NCBI RefSeq assembly: GCF_023101765.2
Contig: NC_064236.1
Coordinates: 14,472,993-14,536,992, forward strand
Source: Spodoptera frugiperda
Lineage: Eukaryota; Arthropoda; Insecta; Lepidoptera; Noctuidae
Length of the DNA: 64,000 nucleotides
Reading direction: 5' to 3'
Below the pieces are notes generated by a model, which did no database searches, was not told the DNA's origin, and saw only the letters and a program-made list of their open reading frames with translations. Below, in pieces: positions 45,084-54,878 of this stretch (position 1 is its first letter; each line of letters begins with the position of its first letter). The translations under genes were made by a program, and so were the position numbers.

Positions 45084-45085
45084 TA

Positions 45086-45888
45086 TGCTTGCTTCTAGCA
45101 TGATAAACAGAATTACCTGTAAGTTTAATGGCACTTTGATTATCACAGAACAAAGTAATAGTAGGGACCTTGGTTGCAGGCCACAACTCAATATGTAACT
45201 GTCTCAGCCATATAGCTTCTTGAGTAGCTGCTGAGATCCCCATATATTCAGCTTCAGTTGTCGACAACGCAATAGTTTGTTGCCTTTTAGAATTCCAAGA
45301 TATGGCACCATCTTGAAACATGAATACATATCCCGTGCAAGACCTTCTTTCTTCAGTACATGATGCCCAGTCAGAATCACAATAACCTGTAATTTCCTGG
45401 TTCACATTACTTTTATATAATATTTGAAGATTTTTAGTTCCTTGTAGATACCGTAAAATCCTCTTTACAGCTATCCAGTGTTCTGATGTTAGAGTTTTAT
45501 TGTACCTGCTGAGTGTGTTTACTGCATAGCAGATATCTGGACGTGTACCCTGTGAGATATATAATAAACAACCAATTGCTTCTTGGTAGGGTATTCCATC
45601 ACATATATTATTATCTGAGGGTACAGAAAACTTAATATCTGCCTCCATTGGAGTTCCCACGGCTTTGCAGTCCTCCATGTTAAATCTTTTCAATGTACTC
45701 TCTATGTATTTTGTTTGATCTATATATATTCCTTTTTCATCATATTTAATCCGTAGACCAATGTAATAGTTAGCTTTCCCTAATTCCTTCATTTTGAATT
45801 TTTGTGCTATTTTCCTTTTAATACCCATAGCATGTTCCACATTATCGTAAAACAACAACAAATCATCAACATAGTGCCTGTCCACATT
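45086..45888 (-). pseudogene. copia-2 RT catalytic end and RNase H
   Basis: Starts abruptly at HYVDDLLLFYDNVEH after the internal deletion, then YYIGLRIKYDEKGIYIDQTK, RPDICYAVNTLSRYNK, the RNase H residues GYCDSDWASC, LSTTEAEYMG and FCDNQSAIKL, up to YHARSKHI, where the nested element begins. There are no stops. It is in a different frame from the upstream gag-integrase ORF only because of the deletion. Confidence 0.9.
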
Positions 45889-47702
45889 TCCTCGGGAGTC
45901 TTATAATTAATAGATTTGGTTGGCGAATGATTAATTACATAGGCAGCAGTAGAAACTGCCTCTGCCCAAAATTTTTTCGGCAAACAGGCATCAATTAGCA
46001 TACATTTGGCACGCTCCACCAGAGTTCTATTCATCCTCTCGCTCATTCCATTTTGCTCTGGAGAGTAAGGTACAGTAAATTGCCGTTTGATACCAGATTG
46101 CTTACAGAATTTATCAAATGCTTCATTTACATACTCTTTGCCATTGTCACTTCTTAGTATCTTAATTTTTGTCTGTAGCTGAGTTTCAACAAGTTTCTTA
46201 AATTCTTTAAAGCAGTCAAGAACTTGAGACTTAGAATGGATATGATATACAAATACCTTTCTTGAATAATCATCAATGAATGTGACATAATATCTGGCAC
46301 CACCGAGAGACTTTTCTTCCATAGGACCGCATACATATGAATGTATTACCTCTAGTAGACTGGAAGCCCTTGTACCAATATGTTTGAACGGCTGTCTAGT
46401 TTGCTTCCCCTGTAGACAAGTACTGCATGTCACATTCCTCTCTTGATCAATTTTCACATCTATTCCTTCTGTAGCCTCATTTAGCTTCTGTAGATTCTGG
46501 TAATTTAGATGCCCCATTCTTTGATGCCACAGGTGAGCTGAGGATAGCAGTGCAAAAATCTCATTATTTATCACATATAAGCCATTTTGTAAATGTCCTG
46601 TCATAACTAATTTAGAATTCTGATAAATTCTGCAATAATTCTCATCAAATTGAACATTACACTTATTTTTGGTCATTTGATGTATTGATAGCAAATTCAC
46701 AGCTAATTCCGGGACAAACAGAACATTTCTCACCTGTACAGTGCCAATCAACCTGTTGCTTTTACAATCATAGCTTTTTATATTTACCTTGCCACAACCC
46801 ATTACAGGTAGCTGTTTGTTATTAGCTACAGTTATGTTATTTATAGAAGCAGGTTCAAAATCATAAAGCAAATTTTTATTATTAGTCATATGCATCGCGG
46901 CTCCTGAGTCAAGGTACCAACAACATGCATCCAGTGCAGGAGAAGCCGGAAAAGCAGCCACATAGCCAGAAGTCCCTTCACCCTTATCATCATGTTTGTT
47001 GTATTTAGTGTTTTGACTTGAGCCTTTATTTGAGCGACAAAATTTACCAATATGGCCATGCTTGTTACATTTATAACACCTGGGGCCTTTGCCTGAAGGT
47101 TTGTAAGCCTTTGCATTATTCTTGTGGAAATTAGAATAAAAAGCCGCTGAGTCATTTACATTCTTGACATCTTGTAGAATCTTAGTTTTAACTAAATCTG
47201 TACTTATGGTCACACCTGAGCTTTCCATCGCCATTATCATAGGTTTGTATGATTCTGGTAGCCCTGCGAGGAGAAGCGTACCCAGCCACTCATCGTCTAC
47301 CTGAAATCCGATGTTCCGGAGCTTGTGTGCACAAGTAATAACCTTATTTATATAATTTTCTACACTTCCACAGCTCTCTAAATCTGTAGTTATTAATTCC
47401 CGCAGTAAACCAACCTTCCTGGTCAAGCCGGAGTCATCAAAAGCTTTGCGCAAATTATTCCATACCTGTTCAGAAGTTCTTGCTTCCTGTATGTGAATAT
47501 AATTGATAGGATCTACCAATAATATAATTTTCGTCCTAGCTTTTGTGTCGTCGCTTTTGCTGAAGGCGGTTTCGTCATCCTGTTCCACGCATTTCCAAAG
47601 GTCTTCGTGTTCCAAGTATGTCTTTACAGCAAAACTCCAAGTAGCATAATTTTCTCGGCCTTTAAGTTTTTCAATGTTGATCATATTGCCATTTGACGTC
47701 AT
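45807..47702 (-). CDS. copia-2 gag-protease-integrase polyprotein, 631-aa frame, truncated
   Basis: Starts MTSNGNMINIEKLKGRENYA 171 bp inside the 5' LTR boundary and stays open to the deletion junction (PEEMWTG, about residue 604), after which about 20 aa are out of frame. In order: gag (1-200), zinc knuckle CYKCNKHGHIGKFC (about 208), protease WYLDSGAAMHMT (about 264), integrase zinc region (WHQRMGHLNYQ about 392; CSTCLQGK about 424), second catalytic Asp in LRSDNGKEYV (about 517) and Glu region YSPEQNGMSER. The first catalytic position reads HSYVCGPM where copia integrases normally have Asp before VCGPM, so the active site is lost. The intact frame agrees with the identical LTRs in indicating a young copy. 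Confidence 0.88.
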   Translation of the reverse strand: MTSNGNMINIEKLKGRENYATWSFAVKTYLEHEDLWKCVEQDDETAFSKSDDTKARTKIILLVDPINYIHIQEARTSEQVWNNLRKAFDDSGLTRKVGLLRELITTDLESCGSVENYINKVITCAHKLRNIGFQVDDEWLGTLLLAGLPESYKPMIMAMESSGVTISTDLVKTKILQDVKNVNDSAAFYSNFHKNNAKAYKPSGKGPRCYKCNKHGHIGKFCRSNKGSSQNTKYNKHDDKGEGTSGYVAAFPASPALDACCWYLDSGAAMHMTNNKNLLYDFEPASINNITVANNKQLPVMGCGKVNIKSYDCKSNRLIGTVQVRNVLFVPELAVNLLSIHQMTKNKCNVQFDENYCRIYQNSKLVMTGHLQNGLYVINNEIFALLSSAHLWHQRMGHLNYQNLQKLNEATEGIDVKIDQERNVTCSTCLQGKQTRQPFKHIGTRASSLLEVIHSYVCGPMEEKSLGGARYYVTFIDDYSRKVFVYHIHSKSQVLDCFKEFKKLVETQLQTKIKILRSDNGKEYVNEAFDKFCKQSGIKRQFTVPYSPEQNGMSERMNRTLVERAKCMLIDACLPKKFWAEAVSTAAYVINHSPTKSINYKTPEEMWTGTMLMICCCFTIMWNMLWVLKGK

Positions 47703-47872
47703 GATTACTTATCAACAATATGTATTTTGCTGAAAGAAAGAATCCTGAAAAACGCGACCACGTAATTTGACGTAAGAAAAAAAATTTTGTTTTTTCAATG
47801 CCAACAAAATTTTTGAAAATATCAATAAAACTGTCCCTAATCTAATCTAATCGGGCGTCTGGGCCCATAACC

Positions 47873-48069
47873 TAATGAAAACTATCGGATGATTATGGAT
47901 TGACTAGATAGATTAAGGATTATTGAAATAAAAGGACGGAGCGTAGTTTGAACGGGGAACGGTTTAATCAAGAGAGACAGAGGTGACATTGACTGTCATA
48001 AATTGTAAAATAAGATGCGTTCACTAAAACATATATTTAATCAATAGGGACTGCGTTCATATTTCAACA
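47873..48069 (-). repeat. 5' LTR of copia-2
   Basis: 197 bp, identical to 43351-43547. Followed directly by the primer-binding site. Confidence 0.9.
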
Positions 48070-48117
48070 AAAACAGTTGTCTTCTCATTCGTATCACTCT
48101 TGACAGAGTGGTTGTGG

Positions 48118-48630
48118 TCAACATGTAGTGTCTGTGGGTTGTGTGGCAGATGTTGCTTGCCTCACGATGTCCCGCCATCGCTCCCTGTTGGTGGTCAATC
48201 TGGTGCACTCGTGCACGGGGTTACCAACCATTGCCTTGACTTGATCGGTCCATCGCATTGGAGATCGTCCACGCGGTCTAGAGCCCTCCACTTTGCCTTG
48301 GACAACAAGGCGATCCAAGGAGTCGTTGTCTCGCCTTGAAATGTGCCCAAACAGTTTGAGAATGCGACTTTGCACTAAAGTTGATAGACGCTGTTTTATG
48401 CCAAGTTCTTGCAGTATGGAGGCATTAGTCCGGAATTCTGTCCATGACACTCGGAGCATTCTTCTCCAACACCACATCTCTAGGGCGTCTATCTTCTTTC
48501 TCTCAGTCTCTCTCAGTGTCCACGTCTCAGCGGCGTATAAGAAAATAGGGAAAATGAGGGTTCGTACTAGCCGGGTTTTTGTTGCTTTGGTGATGTTTTT
48601 GTTCCTCCAGATTTTTCTCATCTTATCCAT
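48118..48630 (-). pseudogene. LINE polymerase C-terminal fragment (RTE-like)
   Basis: A 170-aa frame with KATKTRLVRTLIFPIFLYAA, TWTLRETERKKIDALEMWCW, LQELGIKQRLSTLVQSRILK and RPRGRSPMRWTDQVKAM, blocks typical of the region after the RT in insect RTE-like LINEs. No RT motif remains. The frame itself is open. Confidence 0.75.
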
Positions 48631-48921
48631 TGCAGTTCTTATAAAAGTTGTAGGGAAACATTTTTCTCGAAAAATATTCTACAAGATTGGTCTGAAGTCA
48701 TTTATTTATAAAATGTAAAAAAAAGTTATAGAGCGAAAAAGAAAATGTTTATAAAAATATTTTCACTTTTTTACTTATAACTTCTGTAATTGTGTAACAT
48801 TAACATTTCAATTGACTATATATAAATTGATGAAAGTTGATACGGGCAAAAACTATTCAATAGAGTTCTTTCTCTATCTGAGCCATTTTCTGTTGTATAT
48901 TTTTTAATGTTTTTGAAGCAG

Positions 48922-49080
48922 TGTTGGGGTTGGAGAGTACTGGTATTTTGTGAGGAGATAATATTAAAACATTTGTGAAAATAGTTTACGCTGACAATCT
49001 TTATTATATTAATTGACATATAATATAAGAACATAGACAAAGAACAAAAAGTTTTTAATGTAAGGTTTTAGTCGTTAACA
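48922..49080 (-). repeat. 3' LTR of a BEL/Pao element
   Basis: TGTTAACGAC ... CCCCAACA on the minus strand, 159 bp, preceded by the purine tract CCAGGGGGGAAGAG (49081-49094). The integrase stop codon TAA lies inside the LTR. A partial copy is at 56897-57000. Confidence 0.75.
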
Positions 49081-49733
49081 CTCTTCCCCCCTGGGGTGTG
49101 AGGGAAGACGCGCCAGGCGCAGGGCTGAGCGTCGGCGCAGCGTGCCGCGCGAGGTCCGTACGTCGACAACTCGTACTCGGCCGTCGGTGCCAGGGTACAC
49201 GGCTTCTATTATACCACGCGGCCAGTGGTTTCGTTCTGAAGCGGGATCGATCACCAGGACCACATCTCCTATCTTAAGTTGGTCTTCGTCTCTGGTGGAC
49301 CTCATAGTGCGTGGCAATAACGTCGGCATAACTTCTTTTAACCACCTCGCCCAAAACATATCGGCGAGTCGTTGAGCGACACGCCACTGCTTGCGGGAAC
49401 ATAAGTCCGCGTTCTCTGTTGCTCTAGTGGGAAGGTTGGATGAAGATCCCAACAAAAAATGAAATGGAGTCAGAGCCACATCGTCAGTAGAGCTGACAGA
49501 AACATGCGTCAGCGGGCGAGAATTTACTATTGCTTCGACTTCGCAAAGCAACGTCATAAGTGTCTCGTCACGTGGTGCCCTTTCCTTAAGAATGACCTTC
49601 ATAGCTGACTTGACACTTCGAATCAGCCTTTCCCAAGCACCACCCATATGTGGGCTCAAAGGTGGATTAAAGTGCCACCTTACTCTGCTGTTGGCGGCTT
49701 CGTTTTGTAATTTCTGAAGTTCAACATGAGCTC
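49075..49733 (-). pseudogene. BEL/Pao integrase C-terminal part
   Basis: Begins at AHVELQKL and RVRWHFNPPLSPHMGGAWER (the second in a shifted frame), then AMKVILKERAPRDETLMTLL, VEAIVNSRPLTHVS with the catalytic Glu, LTPFHFLLGSSSNLP, QRLADMFWARWLKEVMPTLL and the tail domain LKIGDVVLVIDPASERNHWP. The 5' side is cut off at about 49733, where a LINE RT begins, so gag, protease, RT and the 5' LTR are missing. Confidence 0.85.
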
Positions 49734-50690
49734 CACGTAGGTTGGTTCTTCAACAAACCACTCCAAGCGTCGTAATAATATATAATGAAATGTCTTGCAT
49801 ATACAGGACAAAAGGGAAATAGGACGCAACCCTGATGCACTATTAGGGTTGCGACCAGGTTTCGGGATAGGTATGATACCAATATCAAACCACTGTGAAG
49901 GAACAAAACTATTAAGTAAAATTAAATTAAATAACTTAAGTAATACCTGTTTACCTGTATCTGGTAAATGTTTAATCATCGAATATGAGATATCATCACA
50001 TCCAGGAGATGTATCCTTATTTTTAATACATTTATTTAGCTCCTGGATAGAGATTTCACATTCTATGTATTATGAAATTACTTTGATGTAGTGAGGGAGG
50101 TGGTGGGAATACATAATCTGGTGTAAGAGAGTTAAGTAAATTAGAGGCACCAGTAATGTCTACGAATTGTCTAGGCGAGCGATAAACTTTGATCCAATTT
50201 AATTGACGCCACATTTCGCTAGCAGAAATATTGCAAAATTCTTGCCAATGTGATCTTTTAACTATTCTTATAAGTCTTTGAGCGACTTTTAAGAATATCA
50301 GGGTTCTGTGCAGTAGGATTACGCCTGAGCTTAGACAATGCCAGCCTACGTTGTACTACAGCATGAGAAATTTCTGATGTACAGTACGCTTTGGAGATAA
50401 ATTTAGAAGTAGGATTTATGTTGAATTTAAAATAAGGGATGATTAATTATTAATTGAGTCCGCGGCGTCATTGATGATCCTAACAAATATATCGTAACCT
50501 TTTTGTGGATCACTTGGAAGAATAAAATTATCAAATTCTATTTCGAAATATTTTTTATAAGCTAACCAATCAGCTTTACGATTTTTTTTATTTTTTTAGA
50601 TTTTGGAGGAATGTGAAATGACAGCTGGGATGATATTTTAATTATTAAATCGTCACTACCCAAAAAATGCGGTGTCGGTGGCCACTGTCA
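49733..50690 (-). pseudogene. LINE endonuclease end, linker and RT start (part of the split LINE)
   Basis: Minus strand: HFLGSDDLIIKISSQLSF and WLAYKKYFEIEF, then VAQRLIRIVKRSHWQEFCNI, then the RT N-terminus FVPSQWFDIGIIPIPKPG and RPISLLSCICKTF up to LEWFVEEPTY, where BEL sequence takes over. Stops and frameshifts throughout. It continues the LINE at 53770-56203. Confidence 0.7.
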
Positions 50691-50764
50691 CTGGCCAATG
50701 AACATTATAATCATTTTTTAACCAACTCCAACATGTGAATATGATAAAAGTTTCTTACTTAATA

Positions 50765-50925
50765 ACGTCACGCCTTTAATTTAAAATTCACGCCGAAGGG
50801 GTAGGCACTGAGAAATTATCGAAAAACCGAAAAAAGTCCAGCAATACTTCGCCCGACCCGGGAATCGAACCCAAGACCCCTTGCAGTCGCACTTGCAACC
50901 ACTCGGCCAACGAGGCAGTCCGTAT
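50765..50925 (-). repeat. Internally deleted SINE
   Basis: Same family as 37685-37975: CGTCACGCCTTTAAT, CGAAGGGGTAGGC, then directly ACTGAGAAATTATCGAAAAA and the B box region GACCCGGGAATCGAACCCAA. The middle body is missing. Inserted next to the HARBI1-like fragment. Confidence 0.7.
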
Positions 50926-50949
50926 GATAAAAGTCTTAGGATATTATTC

Positions 50950-53330
50950 ATCAAAAAATATTGTAATACCTAATAAAAATACTTGTTCATTAGTATTTTC
51001 TGTAATTTGTTTTAAGTGTAGACTGAGTGGATGACTCTGCCATACAGTGGAATCATGAGCAGAGCCTGGGGTACTTGCATCCACACATAAAATATTTAAA
51101 TCTGAATCGCAAATCTGTAAATGAATTAAATGTTTTTTTTTACATTTATAATTTAACAGTAAAAAGGGCAGTAAGTAGACATTTATACTTTCAACCTAAT
51201 ACTTACTATCATAACATTAAGGGAATGGAAGCCCTTCCTATTTACCGTTCCTCATGTATGTGCGGCCTCAGTATTGCTACATGGGTGCCATCAATACAAC
51301 CCAGGATACCAGGAAATCCAAATTTTTGATAGAACCTAAAAAGTTTTAAATAATATCTAAATAATTCTGCTTAGGTACAACAAGCAATGCAAACTAAGCA
51401 ATCAGGGTATATTTCTCTTCTCACTTCGCCTTTATAATATTTCTTTCATCAGATTGTGTAGGCCATTTAATATATTTATGGTAAATTTTATTGAGTGCCT
51501 CTGTTACTTCCTTTATAGATCTCGACACAGTTATTTGAGAAACATTATGAAGGGCACTCTGTCCAATCAAATTTTGGTAGGACCCCGATGCATAAAACAC
51601 AAGTGCTATTAGAATCTGCAACAAAACATATAACATGAATCGCCCAATTTTGTGTTTAAATAATATAATAAACAATAATAAACCAATGTTAAATTCAGTA
51701 TTCTCACCTTCATTTCTGCCGATATGCTATCATTTCGACGCGGTTTAGCCATCAGAGGAGTGAGTTCGTCAATTAACCCTGTGATGGTCTGTCAGGTACC
51801 CCTAAAATATAAACAAAGGCATCCCAATACTTTGAAGTGTCAACTTTCTAATGAGCCACATGTTAGGCCATTTATCTTACATTTTATGAGAACCAGACTT
51901 GGGATAGCTAATGGACAATTGAGTTGTAACTTGTTAAATGATCTTAAGTGTAAAGTGGGACCATTGGGCGCACAACACAATACGAAACGCCACATCTGGT
52001 TGCAATAATGCTGACCTACGAAAGGTCCCTGGAAACAATTAGGATATTGCACAAAAAGTGTCATAAAACAAGGGTTGCATTGGCCTGGGAAAGGGGCTCT
52101 GGCGAGGAGATGTAACAAATGTGATGAACACGATAGGGCACTTACTCTTGGACTGCGGAGACGGAAGGTTGTCTAGGAAAGACTAGAATTGGTTCCTTAG
52201 AACCCAGTTGTACGAAGTAAATTCAGTGTGTAGTGTGGAAGTTTGGTGAGTAGCAGTGTGAAAGCAGCGAACGGGTATGTGAATGTGGTTCTATTATAGG
52301 CTAGGGTTTTATCCCATCTCTGCCTCTACTCCTTTTAACTGAGTCGGAACAATACTTTCCACTGTACCTACTTGTTGTACGTGCACTTCTGGGGTTTGCT
52401 TGAAATAAGCAATGCTTAGGCCAGTCCGAGAAGGACGGTAGGATGGATTCACGTGCCTCGTCTCGACCTATCGACGCCATTGCGGCCATACCTATCTATA
52501 CTCTTCGACGACATATACTATGGTGAGCGACGCACACGTTTTAGACATGGGGTTCGGGTTGAGGAGGTACTTACGCAAGACCAACAGTTGTTTGTATTAT
52601 TCCTTTGCATATCCGGAGTGTACTCCTGTGAGTGCACTGCCTTCCCTTTCCCTTTGCTGTCATCTTTATTGTACAAGTAAATATAAATAATTTAGAATAC
52701 ATCCTTTAGAATATATCCTTTTCCTCATGAATTCCCATTTTATCCTTTGTGCTTGCTTTTGATAAAATCATATTTAAATAACATAATGAACAAGTTAATA
52801 AAATAAGTTATGTTATTTAATCCTTTGTATTTACTTTTGATGAAATATATATAAATAACATGATGAACAAGTCAATAAAATAAGTTATGTTATTTAATCC
52901 TTTGTACTTACTTTTGAAGAAATATATAAATAACATGATGAACCATCTAATAAAATAAGTTATGTTATTTGTTGGGAATTCATTAAATATCCCGTGAAAC
53001 ATCGGAAACGGTGGGAGAGTGACCAGTATCTGGACGAACTCTACAGAACAGAGCGGATGGCGGAGCTCTGTTCCTTGCCCATTTCCCACGAAAGGGTAAG
53101 CCGAATAACACCCCTCCTTGATTTAGGAAAAACGGTAAATTTATTCACTCTAGGGTAGGCTAGAAACAGTCACAACCCCCTGACTGAGTCTTTTCCAAGG
53201 CGAAACGTTTTTACAAATTCCGCCTCAGGAACATCAGTGAAGGGGTTCATGTCGATTCTCATCAACCGACGGGCTAAACGGCGTTTTCTGGCTTCCTGCG
53301 TCTTTTTTCACTAGCGTCCACTGCGTTGGC
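50950..53330 (-). pseudogene. PIF/Harbinger (HARBI1-like) transposase, multi-exon, disrupted
   Basis: Exons in order on minus: 53330-53160 (QEARKRRLARRLMRIDMNPF, DVPEAEFVKTFRLGKDSV, then a stop); 51790-51708 (GLIDELTPLMAKPRRNDSIS, donor GAAATGAAG|GTGAG); 51675-51430 (ILIALVFYASGSYQNLIGQS, VSRSIKEVTEALNKI); 51330-51230 (KFGFPGILGCIDGTHVAILR with the first catalytic Asp, then HSLNVMI after a stop); and 51115-51000 (TTACAG|ICDSDLNILCVDAS and GSAHDSTVWQ with the second Asp). The C-terminal part with the third acidic residue is lost or displaced by the SINE. About 1.4 kb of unidentified sequence separates the first two exons. Confidence 0.7.
52740..52975. repeat. Three ~79-bp tandem repeats
   Basis: Unit includes AATAAAATAAGTTATGTTAT and TAATCCTTTGTACTTACTTT. 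Three copies with a few differences, in the large gap of the HARBI1-like gene. Confidence 0.7.
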
Positions 53331-53769
53331 TAGTATTAGAATATTTGTTCGCAGTGAATACATTCTTCGATGCACGATTTAAAACAAAGTTTTTGATTTC
53401 GATACAGAACAATAGCTAATTAGGCAATGTTTGCACAATGACGTTCCAATGGTAGGTCACTGATAAAAGGAACTGTCAAAATTTTAGCAGATTACCGCAT
53501 AAGTCAGACTATCATCTGTGATTGTGTACAAGATTACCATTCTGTGCCACTTCTTTCAATGGAGTGTCAGTGGTTGACCATTGGAAAGTCATAATGACGC
53601 CATTATATTAGTAGACTACCAAACTTGTCAAAATCGACAATTTTGAAACCAATGATCGATCATTCTGACACAATTGTAATAGCAGACTAAGGCCCCTGAT
53701 TACGAACTTTCAGCAAAATGGCAATGGGATTGTGTGGGAATGACACAATTTTTGAAAATAGCAGACTTG

Positions 53770-53891
53770 AGGCCCTGGATGGACAGTAAACAGCAATCAC
53801 GTACTCGAAGGGCTTACAATTGAATAATTGAACGCATATTATCTCAATACCTGCATTGTTGAGTCGAATCGGTTTCCGTTATGCTTTGATA
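53770..53891 (-). pseudogene. LINE endonuclease fragment left of the TRIM
   Basis: Minus strand reads IRLNNAGIEIICVQLFNCKP and EYVIAVYCPS, continuing the endonuclease domain interrupted at 54879 by the TRIM element. Ends where Harbinger-type sequence begins. Confidence 0.65.
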
Positions 53892-53896
53892 CTATT

Positions 53897-54878
53897 TTAG
53901 GGAACAGCGAGTAAAGTTCCCTAAGAAAAGGAGGATCCTCCGACCAGGCGAGGTGATCATGCCTGGCGGGCTTTCTGCCCAACTGTTGTTCGTTGGGATT
54001 TTCTATCCGTGTTAATTCGCATGTAAACTTCATATGTGCGATGCAGGATATGTATGACGTCATCCATTGATTTGCTCATCGATACTCTATGTGCGACTTC
54101 TGTCGTCATCTGTCATTTGTCACTTGTCAGAGTGTCGCCACATCACTCCCCCAAGACCGGAGGTCGATCCTGTTGAGACGGCTGTCGATGCTTGAGATGA
54201 GCGGTGCCAGAGCCAGTGTAGAATGTCCCTAGTTCCAGTGAGTCGGAACTGTGCCGCTGAATGCCCAGTGAGTCGGGTGAGCGGTGCAGGGTGATACTCC
54301 AGTGAGTCGGAGTAGTGAGGCTCGCAGTGTCCCACGGTGAGTCGGCGAATAGATGCTGCGAGGGTAGGTACGTAGTGGCTGGCGTCTGCGTTGACGGGAG
54401 GAAGACGTCCTCAGACCGTGTGCAGAGTGCTGTGCCTAGACGCTGATGAGGCCATAGGGAAGAACCAGGCTGCATATCTTCGATGTAGCGTGTGGTGGTC
54501 CCTGATGAGGCCGAGGATGCTGGTTGGCTGCGACTTGATTACGGCTCAGCGGAGAAGTGATGGGTGAGGGAGATGGCGATAAGGATGACGGTGCTGATCT
54601 GCTCCGTGAAGGATGGTTTCAATCACGTCGGGGTCACCACTTTAGGGAACAGCGAGTAAAGTTCCCTAAGAAAAGGAGGATCCTCCGACCAGGCGAGGTG
54701 ATCGTGCCTGGCGGGCTTTCTGCCCAACTGTTTTTCGTTGGGATTTTCTATCCGTGTTAATTCGCATGTAAACATGTGCATGCAGGATATGTATGACGTC
54801 ATCCATTGATTTGCTCATCGATAGTCTATGTGCGACTTCTGTCATCTGTCATCTGTCACTTGTCAGAGTGTCGCCACA
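53897..54878 (-). mobile_element. TRIM (miniature LTR element) with tRNA-Trp primer site
   Basis: LTRs at 53897-54142 (246 bp) and 54642-54878 (237 bp), about 94-96% alike by eye, start TGTGGCGAC and end TTCCCTAA on minus. Target duplication CTATT at 53892-53896 and 54879-54883. The primer site TGGTGACCCCGACGTGATT (54621-54639), two bases from the 5' LTR, is complementary to the 3' end of eukaryotic tRNA-Trp. The purine tract TTGGGGGAGTGA precedes the 3' LTR. The 499-bp interior has no long frame, so the element is non-autonomous. Confidence 0.8.

Larger units (their letters stand above)
43351..48069 (-). mobile_element. Very young but defective Ty1/copia retrotransposon (copia-2)
   Basis: Two 197-bp LTRs (43351-43547, 47873-48069) are identical by eye. 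The target duplication is AAAAC (43346-43350 and 48070-48074). The primer site GGTTATGGGCCCAG is directly adjacent to the 5' LTR (47859-47872), the same tRNA-iMet internal site as copia-1. The polypurine tract AAGAGAGGA precedes the 3' LTR. The internal region lost about 1.2-1.3 kb (integrase C-terminus to RT N-terminus) at about 45888 and contains a nested ORF1-only element. The pol stop codon lies inside the 3' LTR (43535-43537). Confidence 0.93.
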
